Shown here: positions 1 to 8,726 of the stretch, one piece after another
Numbering within the stretch: the stretch's first letter is position 1
Layout of the letters: every line of letters starts with the position of its first letter
Origin: Tabrizicola flagellatus
GTDB lineage: Bacteria; Pseudomonadota; Alphaproteobacteria; Rhodobacterales; Rhodobacteraceae
DNA length: 64,000 bases
Reading direction: 5' to 3'
Assembly: GCF_008271465.1 (NCBI RefSeq)
Contig: NZ_VMDU01000001.1
Span: 248,001 to 312,000, forward strand
The notes under the pieces: generated by a model
Seen by the model: the letters and a program-made list of their open reading frames with translations, nothing else
The model's database searches: none
Told to the model about the DNA's origin: nothing
Translations under genes and position numbers: made by a program

Positions 1-1
1 C

Positions 2-475
2 ATCATCCACCCCGAGAGCCTGATCCATTCCATGGTCGGCTACCGCGACGGGGCGATCATGGCGCATATGGGGGCGCCGGACATGCGCCATTCCATCGGC
101 TATGCGCTGAACTGGCCCGAGCGGGCGCCGCTGCCGGTGGCGCGGCTGGACCTGGCCCGGATCGGCCAGCTGACCTTCCGCGCGCCGGACCTTCAGCGCT
201 ATCCCGCGCTGCGGCTGGCCCGTGAGGTCATGGCGCGGCGCGGACTGGCAGGGGCGGCCTTCAACGCGGCCAAGGAGGTGGCGCTCGACCATTTCCTGGC
301 CGGCGGGATCGGATTCATGGACATGGGCTGCGTGGTCGAGGCGGTGCTCGAGGTGCTGGACCCCGAGCTTGGCCGCGAAAACGACAGAATGACCCTTGAG
401 GATGTGCAGGCCGTGGACCATCTGGCACGGCAAAGGGCAGGTGAGATCGTGCGCCGGCAGGCAGGAGAGCGGTGA
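2..475 (+). CDS. dxr: 1-deoxy-D-xylulose 5-phosphate reductoisomerase, C-terminal part
   Basis: This is the 3' end of a gene that begins before the window; the open frame runs from base 2 to the TGA at 473-475. DXR (IspC) converts DXP to MEP with NADPH and a divalent metal in the non-mevalonate isoprenoid pathway, in the cytoplasm. The visible part carries the segment HPESLIHSMVGYRDG, the motif MGAPDMRHSIGYAL and the C-terminal helical domain with FNAAKEVALDHFL, all typical of the family. Its stop overlaps the rseP start (TGATG), so the two are translationally coupled. The order dxr-rseP-bamA is common in proteobacteria. The active-site N-terminal half cannot be seen. Confidence 0.93.
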   Translation: MIHPESLIHSMVGYRDGAIMAHMGAPDMRHSIGYALNWPERAPLPVARLDLARIGQLTFRAPDLQRYPALRLAREVMARRGLAGAAFNAAKEVALDHFLAGGIGFMDMGCVVEAVLEVLDPELGRENDRMTLEDVQAVDHLARQRAGEIVRRQAGER

Positions 476-1803
476 TGGAAGCGATTGTGGCGGCGCTTGG
501 CGGCACGGCCTGGACGGTGGTGTTCTTCGTGATCGCGCTGTCGGTGATCGTCTTCGTGCACGAATACGGCCATTACATCGTCGGCCGCTGGTCGGGGATC
601 CATTCCGAGGTCTTCTCCATCGGCTTCGGCCCGGTCCTGTTCAGCCGCACCGACCGGCGCGGCACGAAATGGCAGGTCGCGGCGATTCCCTTCGGCGGCT
701 ATGTGAAGTTCCTCGGCGATGTGGATGCGTCCTCGGTGCGGTCGGCCGATGTCTCGGGGCTGTCGGCCGAGGAGCGGCGGCATACGATGGCGGGCGCTCC
801 GCTCTGGGCGCGGGCGGCCACGGTGGCGGCGGGGCCGGTGTTCAACTTCATACTGACCTTCGTGCTTCTTGCGGGGCTGGCGCTGGCGGTGGGCGTTCCG
901 CGCGAGGAACCGACGGTGGGCGCGCTGCGGGCCTTTCCGTACGAGGGGCCGTCGCTGGTCGAGGGCGACGTGATCCTGGCGGTGGACGGCCAGCCGACGC
1001 CGGACTGGGCGACCTTCAACCAGGTGGTGGACACAGTGCAGGACCGGACCGTGCTGACCTACCGGGTGCGCCGGGGGGGCGAGGAGCTGGAGGTCGAAGG
1101 CCCGCATCCGCGCGCGCCCGTGGTGGGCGAGGTGCAGATCCGGTCCGCCGCGATGGACGCGGGCCTCCGCGAGGGCGACGTGATCCTGAGGGCGGACGGC
1201 AAGGATGTCCGCTTCTTCGCCGAACTGCCCGAGATCGTCGCGGCCGGCAAGGGCCAGCCGGTGGCGCTGACCGTCTGGCGCGACGGCCGGACCTTCGAGC
1301 TGTCGCTGACCCCGCGCATCCGCACGGTGGACGACGGCAGCGGCGGCTTCACGGAACGCTACCTGCTGGGGCTTTATTCCGGCATGTTCTTCGAGCCTGC
1401 CGTGCGCAGTGTGGGCCCCTGGGAGGCGGTGACGGGCGCGGCGCAGAGCATGTGGCTGATGACGACGACGACCTTCTCGGGCCTGTGGCACATGATCCAG
1501 GGGGCCATCAGCAGCTGCAATCTGTCGGGCGCGATCGGGATGGCGGAAACGGCAGGTGACGCCGCGCGCAACGGGGCGGAGAGCTTCGTCGGCATGCTGG
1601 CGATCCTGTCGCTGGGCGTGGGCATCCTGAACCTGTTCCCGATCCCGGTCCTGGATGGCGGTCATCTGGTGTTCCACGCCTACGAGGCGGTGACGCGGCG
1701 CAAGCCCTCGGAGCGGGCGCTGCGGATCCTGATGACGGTGGGTCTGACGCTGGTGCTGTCGATCATGCTGTTCGGGCTGAGCCGCGACCTTCTGTGCCAC
1801 TGA
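475..1803 (+). CDS. rseP: RseP-type site-2 zinc metalloprotease (M50)
   Basis: A 442-residue intramembrane protease of the inner membrane. The zinc motif HEYGH lies at about residues 29-33 in the first membrane helix, and the partner motif PVLDGGHL supplies the third ligand at about residue 394 in a late helix. Two PDZ-like segments lie between them (about 110-290). The family cleaves membrane-anchored anti-sigma factors and remnant signal peptides; no anti-sigma or sigma gene is in this window, so the substrate is unknown here. I chose ATG 475, which overlaps the dxr stop; a GTG one codon upstream (472) is possible. It sits just before bamA, as in many proteobacteria, which fits a role in envelope stress. 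Confidence 0.93.
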   Translation: MEAIVAALGGTAWTVVFFVIALSVIVFVHEYGHYIVGRWSGIHSEVFSIGFGPVLFSRTDRRGTKWQVAAIPFGGYVKFLGDVDASSVRSADVSGLSAEERRHTMAGAPLWARAATVAAGPVFNFILTFVLLAGLALAVGVPREEPTVGALRAFPYEGPSLVEGDVILAVDGQPTPDWATFNQVVDTVQDRTVLTYRVRRGGEELEVEGPHPRAPVVGEVQIRSAAMDAGLREGDVILRADGKDVRFFAELPEIVAAGKGQPVALTVWRDGRTFELSLTPRIRTVDDGSGGFTERYLLGLYSGMFFEPAVRSVGPWEAVTGAAQSMWLMTTTTFSGLWHMIQGAISSCNLSGAIGMAETAGDAARNGAESFVGMLAILSLGVGILNLFPIPVLDGGHLVFHAYEAVTRRKPSERALRILMTVGLTLVLSIMLFGLSRDLLCH

Positions 1804-1903
1804 CAGCGCCGGCACGGTCTGCGCCCTGATCGGCAGGGCGCTGCGCGGCCATTGCCCTTCTACCACAACATCTTGCAAAGTTATCCACAGGGACCGCAGG
1901 CTT

Positions 1904-1932
1904 TTGACAAAGCTGCGCTTTCCCGCTAGTCA
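1904..1932 (+). promoter_or_regulatory. Candidate promoter of bamA
   Basis: A perfect TTGACA -35 box lies at 1904-1909 in the 162-bp gap before bamA. The -10 position 17 bp downstream (TAGTCA, 1927-1932) is poor. It is the only good -35 box in the gap and would drive the bamA-lpxB run. Weak evidence from sequence alone. Confidence 0.35.
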
Positions 1933-1965
1933 ATCCCGTAACAATAAATTCGGCGAGGATGCAAA

Positions 1966-4311
1966 ATGCGGATGACCCAATGCGCGGCCCAGGGGCAGCC
2001 TGCCCGGGCAAGGTCCAGGGCTCGTCTGCTGGCCACGGCTGTTTTCTTCGGTGCCGCAACGGCTTCGCAGCCGTTTCTCCAGCCCGCGTTCGCGCAGGTC
2101 TATTCCTTTTCGAACGTGACCATCGAGGGCAATGAGCGTGTCGATGCCGCAACCATCCTGAATTATGCCGGAATCAGGCGCGGGCAGGAGGTTTCCGCCG
2201 CGGCCCTGAACGATGCCTACCAGCGCATTCTCAACTCGAACCTGTTCGAGACGGTCGAACTGGTGCCGCAAGGTTCGACCCTGGTGATCCGGGTAAAGGA
2301 ATACCCGATCGTCAACGTGATCTCGATCGAGGGCAACAAGCGGCTGAAGGACGAGAAGCTGGCCGAGCTGATCAAGTCGCAGCCGCGGCGGGTCTATTCT
2401 CCGGCCCAGGCCGAGGCGGACGCCGCCGCCATCGCCGAGGCCTACCGCGTCGGCGGGCGTCTGGCCGCGACGGTGACGCCCAAGATCATCCGCCGCAGCG
2501 ACAACCGGGTCGATCTGGTATTCGAGATCACCGAGGGTCGCGTGGTCGAGAACGAGCGGATCACCTTCGTCGGCAACAAGGCCTTCTCCGACCGCCGTCT
2601 GCGCCAGGTGCTGGAAACCAAGCAGGCGGGCTTTCTGCGCACCCTGATCCAGCGCGACACCTTTGTCGCCGAGCGGCTGGACCTGGACCGCAAGATGCTG
2701 ACCGACTTCTACCAGTCGCGCGGCTACATCGACTTCCAGGTTGTCGATGCCAGCGCCGAGGTGAGCCGTGAACGCGATGCGACCTTCGTCACCTTCACCG
2801 TGCGCGAGGGGCTGTCCTACAAGATCGGCAAGATCTCGACCGTGTCCGAGGTCGAAGGACTGGACGCGGCCGAGTTCGAGGCGGTGCAGCGGATCCGCAC
2901 CGGCCAGACCTACAGCCCGCTTCTGATCGACAACAACATCACCCGGATGGAAACGCTGGCCCTGAAGAAGGGGCTGAACTTCGTCCGTGTGGAGCCGCGC
3001 ATCACCCGCGACAACCGCAACCAGGCGGTCGACATCGAGTTCGCCATCGTCCGCGGCGAGCGCATCTTCGTCGAGCGCATCGACATCGAGGGCAACACGA
3101 CCACGCTGGATCAGGTGATCCGCCGCCAGTTCCGCACCAGCGAGGGCGACCCCTTCAATCCGCGCGAGATCCGCCAGGCCGCGGAACGGATCCGCGCGCT
3201 TGGGTTCTTTTCCGACGCTCAGGTCAACGCCGACCAGGGCTCGGCACCGGACCAGGTCGTGGTGAAGGTCGGCGTCGAGGAACAGCCGACCGGCTCGCTG
3301 AACTTCGGCGTCAGCTATTCGGTGGCGAACGGCACCGGCTTCAACATCGGCTTTTCCGAGACCAACTTCCTCGGTCGCGGTCAGCGGCTTTCGGTGTCGA
3401 TCTCGACCGCCTCGGACAACCAGAACTCCAGCTTCAGCTTCACCGAGCCGGCTTTCCTGGGCAGGGATCTGCGCTTTTCGATCGGCGCCTATTACCGGAC
3501 TTCCGAATCGGATTACTCGGCCTATGACACGCGCAGCGTCGGGTTCAGCACCAGCCTGGGCTTCCCGGTCGGCGAGCAGTCCAGCCTGGATCTGAGGATC
3601 GGGGTCGCCGAGGACAGGCTGTTCAACTACACGGGCGACTCGCCGATCATCATTGCCGAGGAGGCGGAAGGCGCGCGCCGGTCCACCTCGGTGGGATACA
3701 CCTACGAGTTCGACAACCGGATCACGGGTCTGAATCCGAAGGGCGGTGTCCTGTTGCGTTTTGGCCAGGACTTCGCTGGTCTGGGGGGCGACAACAGCTA
3801 TATCAAGACCACGGCGCTGGCCCTGGCCGAGACCAAGGTCCTGAACGAGGAGGTGACGCTGCGCGCCATCTTCGAGGGTGGCGCGATCACTTCGCTGGGC
3901 GGAAACGTCACCCGGGTGACGGATCGTTTCTTCGGCAACGGCAAGATCCGGGGCTTCGAGCCGAACGGGATCGGGCCGCGCGATCTGGGCGCCACGGATC
4001 AGGATGCGCTTGGCGGCAACATGTTCGCGGTCGCACGTTTCGAGGCCGACTTCCCGTTGGGCCTGCCCGAGGAATACGGCATCACCGGCGGCGCCTTCTT
4101 CGACGTGGGCTCGGTCTGGAGCCTCGACAACACGTCCGGGTTCGGCGGCGCCGAGGTGGACGACGGCTTCAACCCGCGTGCCAGCGTGGGCCTGTCGCTG
4201 TTCTGGACCACGCCGATCGGTCCGCTGCGGTTCAACTTCAGCAAGGCGATCGTCAAGGAAGACTACGACAGGGAACAGAGCTTCGACCTGACGATCCAGA
4301 CCCGGTTCTGA
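1966..4311 (+). CDS. bamA: Outer membrane protein assembly factor BamA
   Basis: A 781-residue Omp85 protein, the core of the BAM complex that folds beta-barrel proteins into the outer membrane. A signal peptide ends near AFAQ (about residue 43). Repeated POTRA domains follow to about residue 415, recognisable by segments such as IEGNERVDAATI, ISIEGNKRLKDEKL and IDIEGNTTTLDQVI. The C-terminal half is a 16-strand barrel that ends in phenylalanine (TIQTRF), the usual BAM recognition end. The barrel has the conserved family segments GNGKIRGFEPNGIGPRD and GPLRFNFSKAI. Length is normal. It has its own upstream gap, and its stop overlaps the skp start by 1 nt. Confidence 0.97.
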   Translation: MRMTQCAAQGQPARARSRARLLATAVFFGAATASQPFLQPAFAQVYSFSNVTIEGNERVDAATILNYAGIRRGQEVSAAALNDAYQRILNSNLFETVELVPQGSTLVIRVKEYPIVNVISIEGNKRLKDEKLAELIKSQPRRVYSPAQAEADAAAIAEAYRVGGRLAATVTPKIIRRSDNRVDLVFEITEGRVVENERITFVGNKAFSDRRLRQVLETKQAGFLRTLIQRDTFVAERLDLDRKMLTDFYQSRGYIDFQVVDASAEVSRERDATFVTFTVREGLSYKIGKISTVSEVEGLDAAEFEAVQRIRTGQTYSPLLIDNNITRMETLALKKGLNFVRVEPRITRDNRNQAVDIEFAIVRGERIFVERIDIEGNTTTLDQVIRRQFRTSEGDPFNPREIRQAAERIRALGFFSDAQVNADQGSAPDQVVVKVGVEEQPTGSLNFGVSYSVANGTGFNIGFSETNFLGRGQRLSVSISTASDNQNSSFSFTEPAFLGRDLRFSIGAYYRTSESDYSAYDTRSVGFSTSLGFPVGEQSSLDLRIGVAEDRLFNYTGDSPIIIAEEAEGARRSTSVGYTYEFDNRITGLNPKGGVLLRFGQDFAGLGGDNSYIKTTALALAETKVLNEEVTLRAIFEGGAITSLGGNVTRVTDRFFGNGKIRGFEPNGIGPRDLGATDQDALGGNMFAVARFEADFPLGLPEEYGITGGAFFDVGSVWSLDNTSGFGGAEVDDGFNPRASVGLSLFWTTPIGPLRFNFSKAIVKEDYDREQSFDLTIQTRF

Positions 4312-4880
4312 TGGTGGCCTGGCGGCGCGGATCCCGGCGCCTGGGGCTGCGAAGCCTGATTCTGGCCGGGCTGATGCTGGTGGGCGTGGCGGCTTCGGCG
4401 CAGGAGACCCCGGAGCCTGCGCCGATTCTGACGCTGGACCAGGACCGCCTGTTCCTGGAATCGGACTTCGGCAAGGCGGTGGTGGCGCGAGAGAGGGCCG
4501 ACACGGCCGCGCTGGAGCAGGAGAACCGCCGCATCGAGGCGGAACTGGTGGCGGAAGAACAGGCGCTGACCGACCTGCGGGCCACGCTTGCGGCCGAAGA
4601 GTTTTCGGCGCGGGCAGAAGCCTTCGATGCCAAGGTCGAACGGATCCGGGCCGAACAGGATGCCAAGGCCCGGCGTCTTACCGAGCGGCGCGACGCCGAC
4701 CGCAAGGCCTTTCTCGAGGTGGTCGTGCCAGTGCTGGGCGCCCTGCTTGGCGACCGGGGGGCAACGGCGATCCTGGACAAGAACATGGTCATCCTGTCCC
4801 TGTCGGCGGTGGATGTGACCGATGAGGCCATCGCCAGGGTCAATGCCGCACTCGCCAAGCCGCAGGCGCCTGCCCCCTGA
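4311..4880 (+). CDS. skp: OmpH/Skp family periplasmic chaperone
   Basis: A 189-residue secreted protein with a signal peptide ending near VAASAQ (about residue 30). A long charged helix at about 55-130 (rich in Glu, Ala and Arg) is predicted to form the coiled-coil tentacles of Skp, which hold unfolded outer-membrane proteins in the periplasm. It lies directly after bamA with a 1-nt stop/start overlap, the standard neighbourhood. The end of the protein ([22 protein letters not shown]) matches the conserved core strand of the family, where a hydrophobic ILDKN-like segment is usual. The name rests on architecture and position. Confidence 0.88.
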   Translation: MVAWRRGSRRLGLRSLILAGLMLVGVAASAQETPEPAPILTLDQDRLFLESDFGKAVVARERADTAALEQENRRIEAELVAEEQALTDLRATLAAEEFSARAEAFDAKVERIRAEQDAKARRLTERRDADRKAFLEVVVPVLGALLGDRGATAILDKNMVILSLSAVDVTDEAIARVNAALAKPQAPAP

Positions 4881-4977
4881 TCCGGCCCGGCCTTCCGCGA
4901 CAACTTGTGCCGTCCTGCGCGACTTGCTAGCTAGACCGCAACTGCGTGCGGGCTTCTTCGGACGAAAGGGTGCCAGG

Positions 4978-5439
4978 ATGGATGGAACTGCCGTGACACA
5001 TGCCGATCTGGACCTGATCCAGCGGATCATTCCGCACCGGTATCCGTTCCTCCTGATCGACAAGGTGCGCGACATCGTACTCAACGACAGTTGCGTCGGC
5101 ATCAAGTGCATCACCCTGAACGAGCCGCAGTTCCAGGGCCATTTCCCCGGCATGCCGATCTTTCCCGGCGTGATGATCATCGAGGCCATGGCCCAGACCT
5201 CGGGCGTGCTGGTCGGGCTGTCGATGGATCTGGTGGACCGGAACGCCAAGGTGTTCTTCATGGGCGTGGACGGGGTGAAGTTCCGGCGCAAGGTGGTGCC
5301 GGGCGACGTGCTGGAACTGCATGTGAAGGCGCTGCGCGGGGGCGGCCGGGTCTGGAAGTTCGAGGGCCGCGCCATGGTCGAGGGCGAGCTGGCCTGCGAG
5401 GCCACCTTCATGGCGATGTTCGACGTGGCGAAGGCCTGA
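4978..5439 (+). CDS. fabZ: 3-hydroxyacyl-ACP dehydratase FabZ
   Basis: A 153-residue hot-dog-fold enzyme that removes water from 3-hydroxyacyl-ACP in fatty acid elongation. The catalytic pair is visible as His55 in [10 protein letters not shown] and Glu69 in [11 protein letters not shown]. The [13 protein letters not shown] segment near the N-terminus is diagnostic. The frame is open further upstream, but ATG 4978 gives the normal family length and has a purine-rich stretch before it. It shares 3-hydroxyacyl-ACP substrate with LpxA next door. A gap of 97 bp separates it from skp. lpxD, which often sits between skp and fabZ, is absent. Confidence 0.96.
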   Translation: MDGTAVTHADLDLIQRIIPHRYPFLLIDKVRDIVLNDSCVGIKCITLNEPQFQGHFPGMPIFPGVMIIEAMAQTSGVLVGLSMDLVDRNAKVFFMGVDGVKFRRKVVPGDVLELHVKALRGGGRVWKFEGRAMVEGELACEATFMAMFDVAKA

Positions 5440-5447
5440 GCCGGGGC

Positions 5448-6254
5448 ATGACCATTCACCCTTCCGCCCAGGTCCACCCTTCGGCCATCGTCGAGCCCGG
5501 CGCCGTGATCGGTGAGGGCTGCGTGATCGGTCCGTTCTCGATCGTCGGGCCCGAGGTGGTGCTGGGCGCCCGCGTGGTGCTGAAGTCGCATGCCGTGGTG
5601 ACGGGCTGGACCGAGATCGGCGCGGACACGGTGATCTTTCCCTTCGCTACCGTCGGCGAGGTTCCGCAAGACCTGAAATACCAGGGCGAGCGCACGCGGC
5701 TGATCGTCGGCGCCCGCTGCCGCATCCGCGAGGGCGCGACGCTGAACACCGGGACGGAGGGCGGCGGCGGGGTGACGCGGGTCGGCGATGACGTGCTGAT
5801 CATGACCGGCGCCCATGTCGGCCATGATGCGCAGATCGGCAACCGGGTGATCCTGGTGAACAACGTGGCCATTGCCGGTCATGTGGTGCTGGGCGATGAC
5901 GTGATCGTGGGCGGCCTGTCGGGCGTGCACCAATGGGTGCGCGTCGGCCAGGGCGCGATCATCGGAGCGGTGACGATGGTCACCAATGACGTGATCCCCT
6001 ATGGCCTGGTGCAGGCGCCGCGGGGCGAGCTGGATGGGCTGAACCTCGTGGGCCTGAAACGGCGGGGCGTGGACCGGGCGGGGATCACCGCGCTGCGCGC
6101 CGCCTATCAGACGCTGGCGCAGGAGGACGGCAGTTTCCTCGACCGGGCGCGGAAGCTGGCCGAGGAAAGCGACAATCCCCTGGTGCGCGAGATCGCCGAT
6201 TTCATCCTGTCGAAGTCGGACCGCAGCTTCCTGACCCCCAAGGGCGGGCGCTGA
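5448..6254 (+). CDS. lpxA: UDP-N-acetylglucosamine acyltransferase LpxA
   Basis: A 268-residue left-handed beta-helix enzyme that transfers a 3-hydroxyacyl chain from ACP to UDP-GlcNAc, the first step of lipid A synthesis in the cytoplasm. Hexapeptide repeats begin at once (IHPSAQVHPSAIVEPGAVIG) and run to about residue 190, followed by a helical C-terminal domain. The catalytic His is in GHDAQIGN (His126). The GEVPQDLKYQGE loop is an LpxA hallmark and separates it from LpxD. The start lies 8 bp after the fabZ stop, in an operon with lpxI and lpxB. Confidence 0.97.
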   Translation: MTIHPSAQVHPSAIVEPGAVIGEGCVIGPFSIVGPEVVLGARVVLKSHAVVTGWTEIGADTVIFPFATVGEVPQDLKYQGERTRLIVGARCRIREGATLNTGTEGGGGVTRVGDDVLIMTGAHVGHDAQIGNRVILVNNVAIAGHVVLGDDVIVGGLSGVHQWVRVGQGAIIGAVTMVTNDVIPYGLVQAPRGELDGLNLVGLKRRGVDRAGITALRAAYQTLAQEDGSFLDRARKLAEESDNPLVREIADFILSKSDRSFLTPKGGR

Positions 6255-6257
6255 CCC

Positions 6258-7061
6258 ATGCGGACGGCGATCATCGCCGGGCGGGGACGGCTGCCGGCCG
6301 AACTGGCCGCGGCGATGGCCGAGCCGCCGCTGGTCGCCGCGCTGGACGGTTTCGCGCCCGAAGGCATCACGGTGGACCTGACCTTCCGGGTCGAGCGGCT
6401 GGTCCCCTTCCTGCGGGCGCTGGAACGGGACGGGGTGGACCGGGTGATCTTTGCCGGAGCCGTCACCCGCCCGCGCCTCGACCCCGGCCTGATCGACGAG
6501 GGCACCGCCGCGCTTCTGCCGCGGCTGATGCAGGCGATGGCGGCGGGGGACGACGCGACGCTGCGGGTGGTGATCGAGCTGTTCGAGGAGTCGGGCTTCA
6601 CTGTCGCCGGGGTGGAAGAGGTGGCCCCGGCGCTGCTGCCGGGCGCGGGGGTGCTGGCCGGATCGGTCGGTCCTCAGGATGAGGCCGATGCGGCGCGGGC
6701 CGCGGCGATCGTCGCCGCCCTGGGGGCGGTGGATGTGGGGCAGGGCGCGGTGGTGGCGCAGGGTCTGTGCCTCGGGGTCGAGGCGCTGCCGGGGACGGAT
6801 GCGCTTCTGGCGCAGGTGGCGGGCGTCGGCGCCTTGCGCCCCGACCCGGCCCGGGGGCGCGGGGTGTTCTACAAGGCCGCGAAGCCCGGGCAGGACCGGC
6901 GCATCGACCTGCCGACGCTGGGACCGGAGACCTTGCGCGGCGCGGCGGCGGCGGGGCTGGGCGGGGTGGCCTTCGAGGCGGGATCGGTGATCTGCCTCGA
7001 CCTGCCGGGGATGCGGCAGCTGGCCGACGAACTGGGTCTGTTCCTCTGGGCGCGCGCATGA
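6258..7061 (+). CDS. lpxI: UDP-2,3-diacylglucosamine pyrophosphatase LpxI
   Basis: A 267-residue protein of the LpxI (DUF1009) family, the alphaproteobacterial replacement for LpxH. It hydrolyses UDP-2,3-diacylglucosamine to lipid X and UMP, feeding LpxB. The N-terminal AIIAGRGRLPAELA and the segments VFYKAAKPGQDRRIDLPTLG and CLDLPGMRQLADELGLFLW are characteristic. It starts 3 bp after the lpxA stop and precedes lpxB, so three consecutive lipid A steps are linked. No LpxH-type metallophosphatase is seen in the window. Confidence 0.95.
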   Translation: MRTAIIAGRGRLPAELAAAMAEPPLVAALDGFAPEGITVDLTFRVERLVPFLRALERDGVDRVIFAGAVTRPRLDPGLIDEGTAALLPRLMQAMAAGDDATLRVVIELFEESGFTVAGVEEVAPALLPGAGVLAGSVGPQDEADAARAAAIVAALGAVDVGQGAVVAQGLCLGVEALPGTDALLAQVAGVGALRPDPARGRGVFYKAAKPGQDRRIDLPTLGPETLRGAAAAGLGGVAFEAGSVICLDLPGMRQLADELGLFLWARA

Positions 7062-7070
7062 CTGCCGCGG

Positions 7071-7143
7071 GCTCATCGCTTGCTGCGCGGCGCTCTTCGC
7101 CGGGCGACGCGCAGCGAAGAGCGGGCGCAGCCGAGCGATGAGC
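7071..7143. repeat. Long intergenic palindrome (element A) between lpxI and lpxB
   Basis: Three nested perfect stems are visible: GCTCATCGCT (7071-7080) with AGCGATGAGC (7134-7143); GCTGCGC (7082-7088) with GCGCAGC (7125-7131); GCTCTTCGC (7092-7100) with GCGAAGAGC (7114-7122). It resembles elements at 23418-23495 and 57682-57752, so it belongs to a dispersed REP-like family. The lpxB start codon (7138-7140) lies inside the right outer arm. Confidence 0.85.
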
Positions 7144-8268
7144 GGGCCGGTGAAGCTGTTCCTGATCGCGGGCGAGCCCTCGGGGGACCGCCTGGGCGCG
7201 GCGCTGATGGCGGGGCTCAGGTCACTTGTGCCGGTGGAGTTCTCCGGGGTCGGCGGGCCGCTGATGCAGGCCGAAGGGATGGCGAGCCTTTTCCCGATGG
7301 AGGAGCTGTCGGTGATGGGCATCGCCGAGGTGCTGCCGAAATACCTGCACCTCAAGCGCCGGATCCGCGAGACGGCCGAGGCGGCCCTGGCCTCGGGCGC
7401 GGTGGCGCTGGTGACCATCGACTCGCCCGATTTCTGTCTGCGCGTCGCGGCGCTGGTCAAGGCGCGGCGGCCGCAGATGCGCACCATCCACTATGTCGCG
7501 CCCTCGGTCTGGGCCTGGCGGCCGGGTCGCGCGGCGAAGATGGCGCGGGTCATCGACCATGTGCTGGCGCTTCTGCCCTTCGAGCCGCCCTACATGACGG
7601 CGGCCGGCATGACATGCGATTTCGTGGGGCATCCGGTGGTGGCCGAGCCGCTGGCCACGGAGGCCGAACGCGCCGCCTTCGCGGGGCCGGGTCCGCTCCT
7701 CCTGGCGCTGCCGGGGTCGCGGCGGGGCGAGGTCGCGCGGCTGGCGCCGGTTTTCGGGGCGGTGGTCGGGCGGCTGAAGGCGCGGCACCCGGACCTGCGC
7801 GTGGCGTTGCCCACGGTGCGCGGTGTGGCAGACCTGGTCCGCGCGCTGACCGCGGACTGGCCGGTGGCACCGCAGATCATCGAGGATGCAGCCGGCAAAC
7901 GCGGCGCCTTTGCCGCCGCCGATGTGGCGCTGGCGGCCTCGGGGACGGTCTCGCTGGAATTGGCTGCCAACGCCTGCCCGATGGTCATCGCCTATGACAT
8001 GCACCCGCTGACACTGTGGCTCATGCGCCGCGCGGCGCTGGTCGATACGGTGACGCTGGTCAACCTGGTCAGCGAGACCCGCGCGGTGCCCGAGTTCATC
8101 GGCCCGGACTGCCGCGCCGAGCGGATCGCCCCGGCGCTGGAGGCGGTGCTGGCCGACCCCGGCGCGCAAAGGGCCGCCATGGCGCTGACGATGCAGCGGC
8201 TGGGCCGGGGCGGAGAGCCGCCTGGTCTCAGGGCTGCGCGGTCGGTGCTGGCGGCGCTTCGCCGTTGA
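7138..8268 (+). CDS. lpxB: Lipid-A-disaccharide synthase LpxB
   Basis: A 376-residue GT19 glycosyltransferase that joins lipid X and UDP-diacylglucosamine into the lipid A disaccharide at the inner membrane surface. Family motifs include LIAGEPSGDRLGAAL at the N-terminus, HYVAPSVWAWRPGRAAKM near residue 125, and AASGTVSLELA near residue 265. The ATG at 7138 is set by the N-terminal motif but sits inside the arm of a palindromic repeat with no clear Shine-Dalgarno sequence, so initiation may depend on RNA folding. The last 41 bp overlap the convergent DUF2059 gene. Confidence 0.96.
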   Translation: MSGPVKLFLIAGEPSGDRLGAALMAGLRSLVPVEFSGVGGPLMQAEGMASLFPMEELSVMGIAEVLPKYLHLKRRIRETAEAALASGAVALVTIDSPDFCLRVAALVKARRPQMRTIHYVAPSVWAWRPGRAAKMARVIDHVLALLPFEPPYMTAAGMTCDFVGHPVVAEPLATEAERAAFAGPGPLLLALPGSRRGEVARLAPVFGAVVGRLKARHPDLRVALPTVRGVADLVRALTADWPVAPQIIEDAAGKRGAFAAADVALAASGTVSLELAANACPMVIAYDMHPLTLWLMRRAALVDTVTLVNLVSETRAVPEFIGPDCRAERIAPALEAVLADPGAQRAAMALTMQRLGRGGEPPGLRAARSVLAALRR

Positions 8269-8722
8269 CGATCGCCAGGACCTGCGGCATCAGCCCGTCC
8301 ATCTTCTCGTTGATGAGCTTCATCATCCCCGGCTGCTGCGCCGCGGTCAGCTGGGGCAGCTTGGCCATCACCGACCGTCCCTCGGGCGTGGCGTAGAAGT
8401 CGCGCAGCGCCGTGATCTCTGCCAGGGTGAACATGTCGGCCATGATACCGGCCTGGTCGCGCATCAGCCGGGTCATCGGTTCGGTGAAGGTGTCGAGATA
8501 AAGCTGGCGGATCTTGCCGATCTGCTCCTCGCCGAGAGTCTGCCCCCCGGCCGCGACCTGCTGCAGGATCGGCTGATACATCGTCTCGATCAGCGCATTC
8601 ATGTCGAAGCCCTGCAGGGCCAGTTCGACATATTCGGCGGCCACGGCCAGCCGCTCCTCGCGGGTTTCGGCGAGGGCGGGCAGGGGCAGCGCCAGAAGCG
8701 CCGCAAGAAGCAGGGATTTCAA
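8228..8722 (-). CDS. DUF2059-family exported protein
   Basis: A 164-residue secreted protein with a clear signal peptide (KSLLLAALLALPLPALA, cleavage near residue 18-19). The body is helical and contains the DUF2059 pattern of two helices around a MADMFTLAEITALRDFYATP segment (about residues 93-112), a region in this family where a peptide TxxExxxxxxFY is conserved. Function is unknown; the family is periplasmic. It begins 5 bp after the mnmA stop on the same strand, so it is probably co-transcribed with mnmA, and its 3' end overlaps lpxB tail to tail. Confidence 0.8.
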   Translation of the reverse strand: MKSLLLAALLALPLPALAETREERLAVAAEYVELALQGFDMNALIETMYQPILQQVAAGGQTLGEEQIGKIRQLYLDTFTEPMTRLMRDQAGIMADMFTLAEITALRDFYATPEGRSVMAKLPQLTAAQQPGMMKLINEKMDGLMPQVLAIVNGEAPPAPTAQP

Positions 8723-8726
8723 CGGA

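Noticed and set aside
4263-7487. Antisense open frame of 1074 codons opposite skp-fabZ-lpxA-lpxI
   Set aside because: High-GC shadow: it has no recognisable domain, is rich in Arg, His and Pro, and lies opposite well-supported genes.
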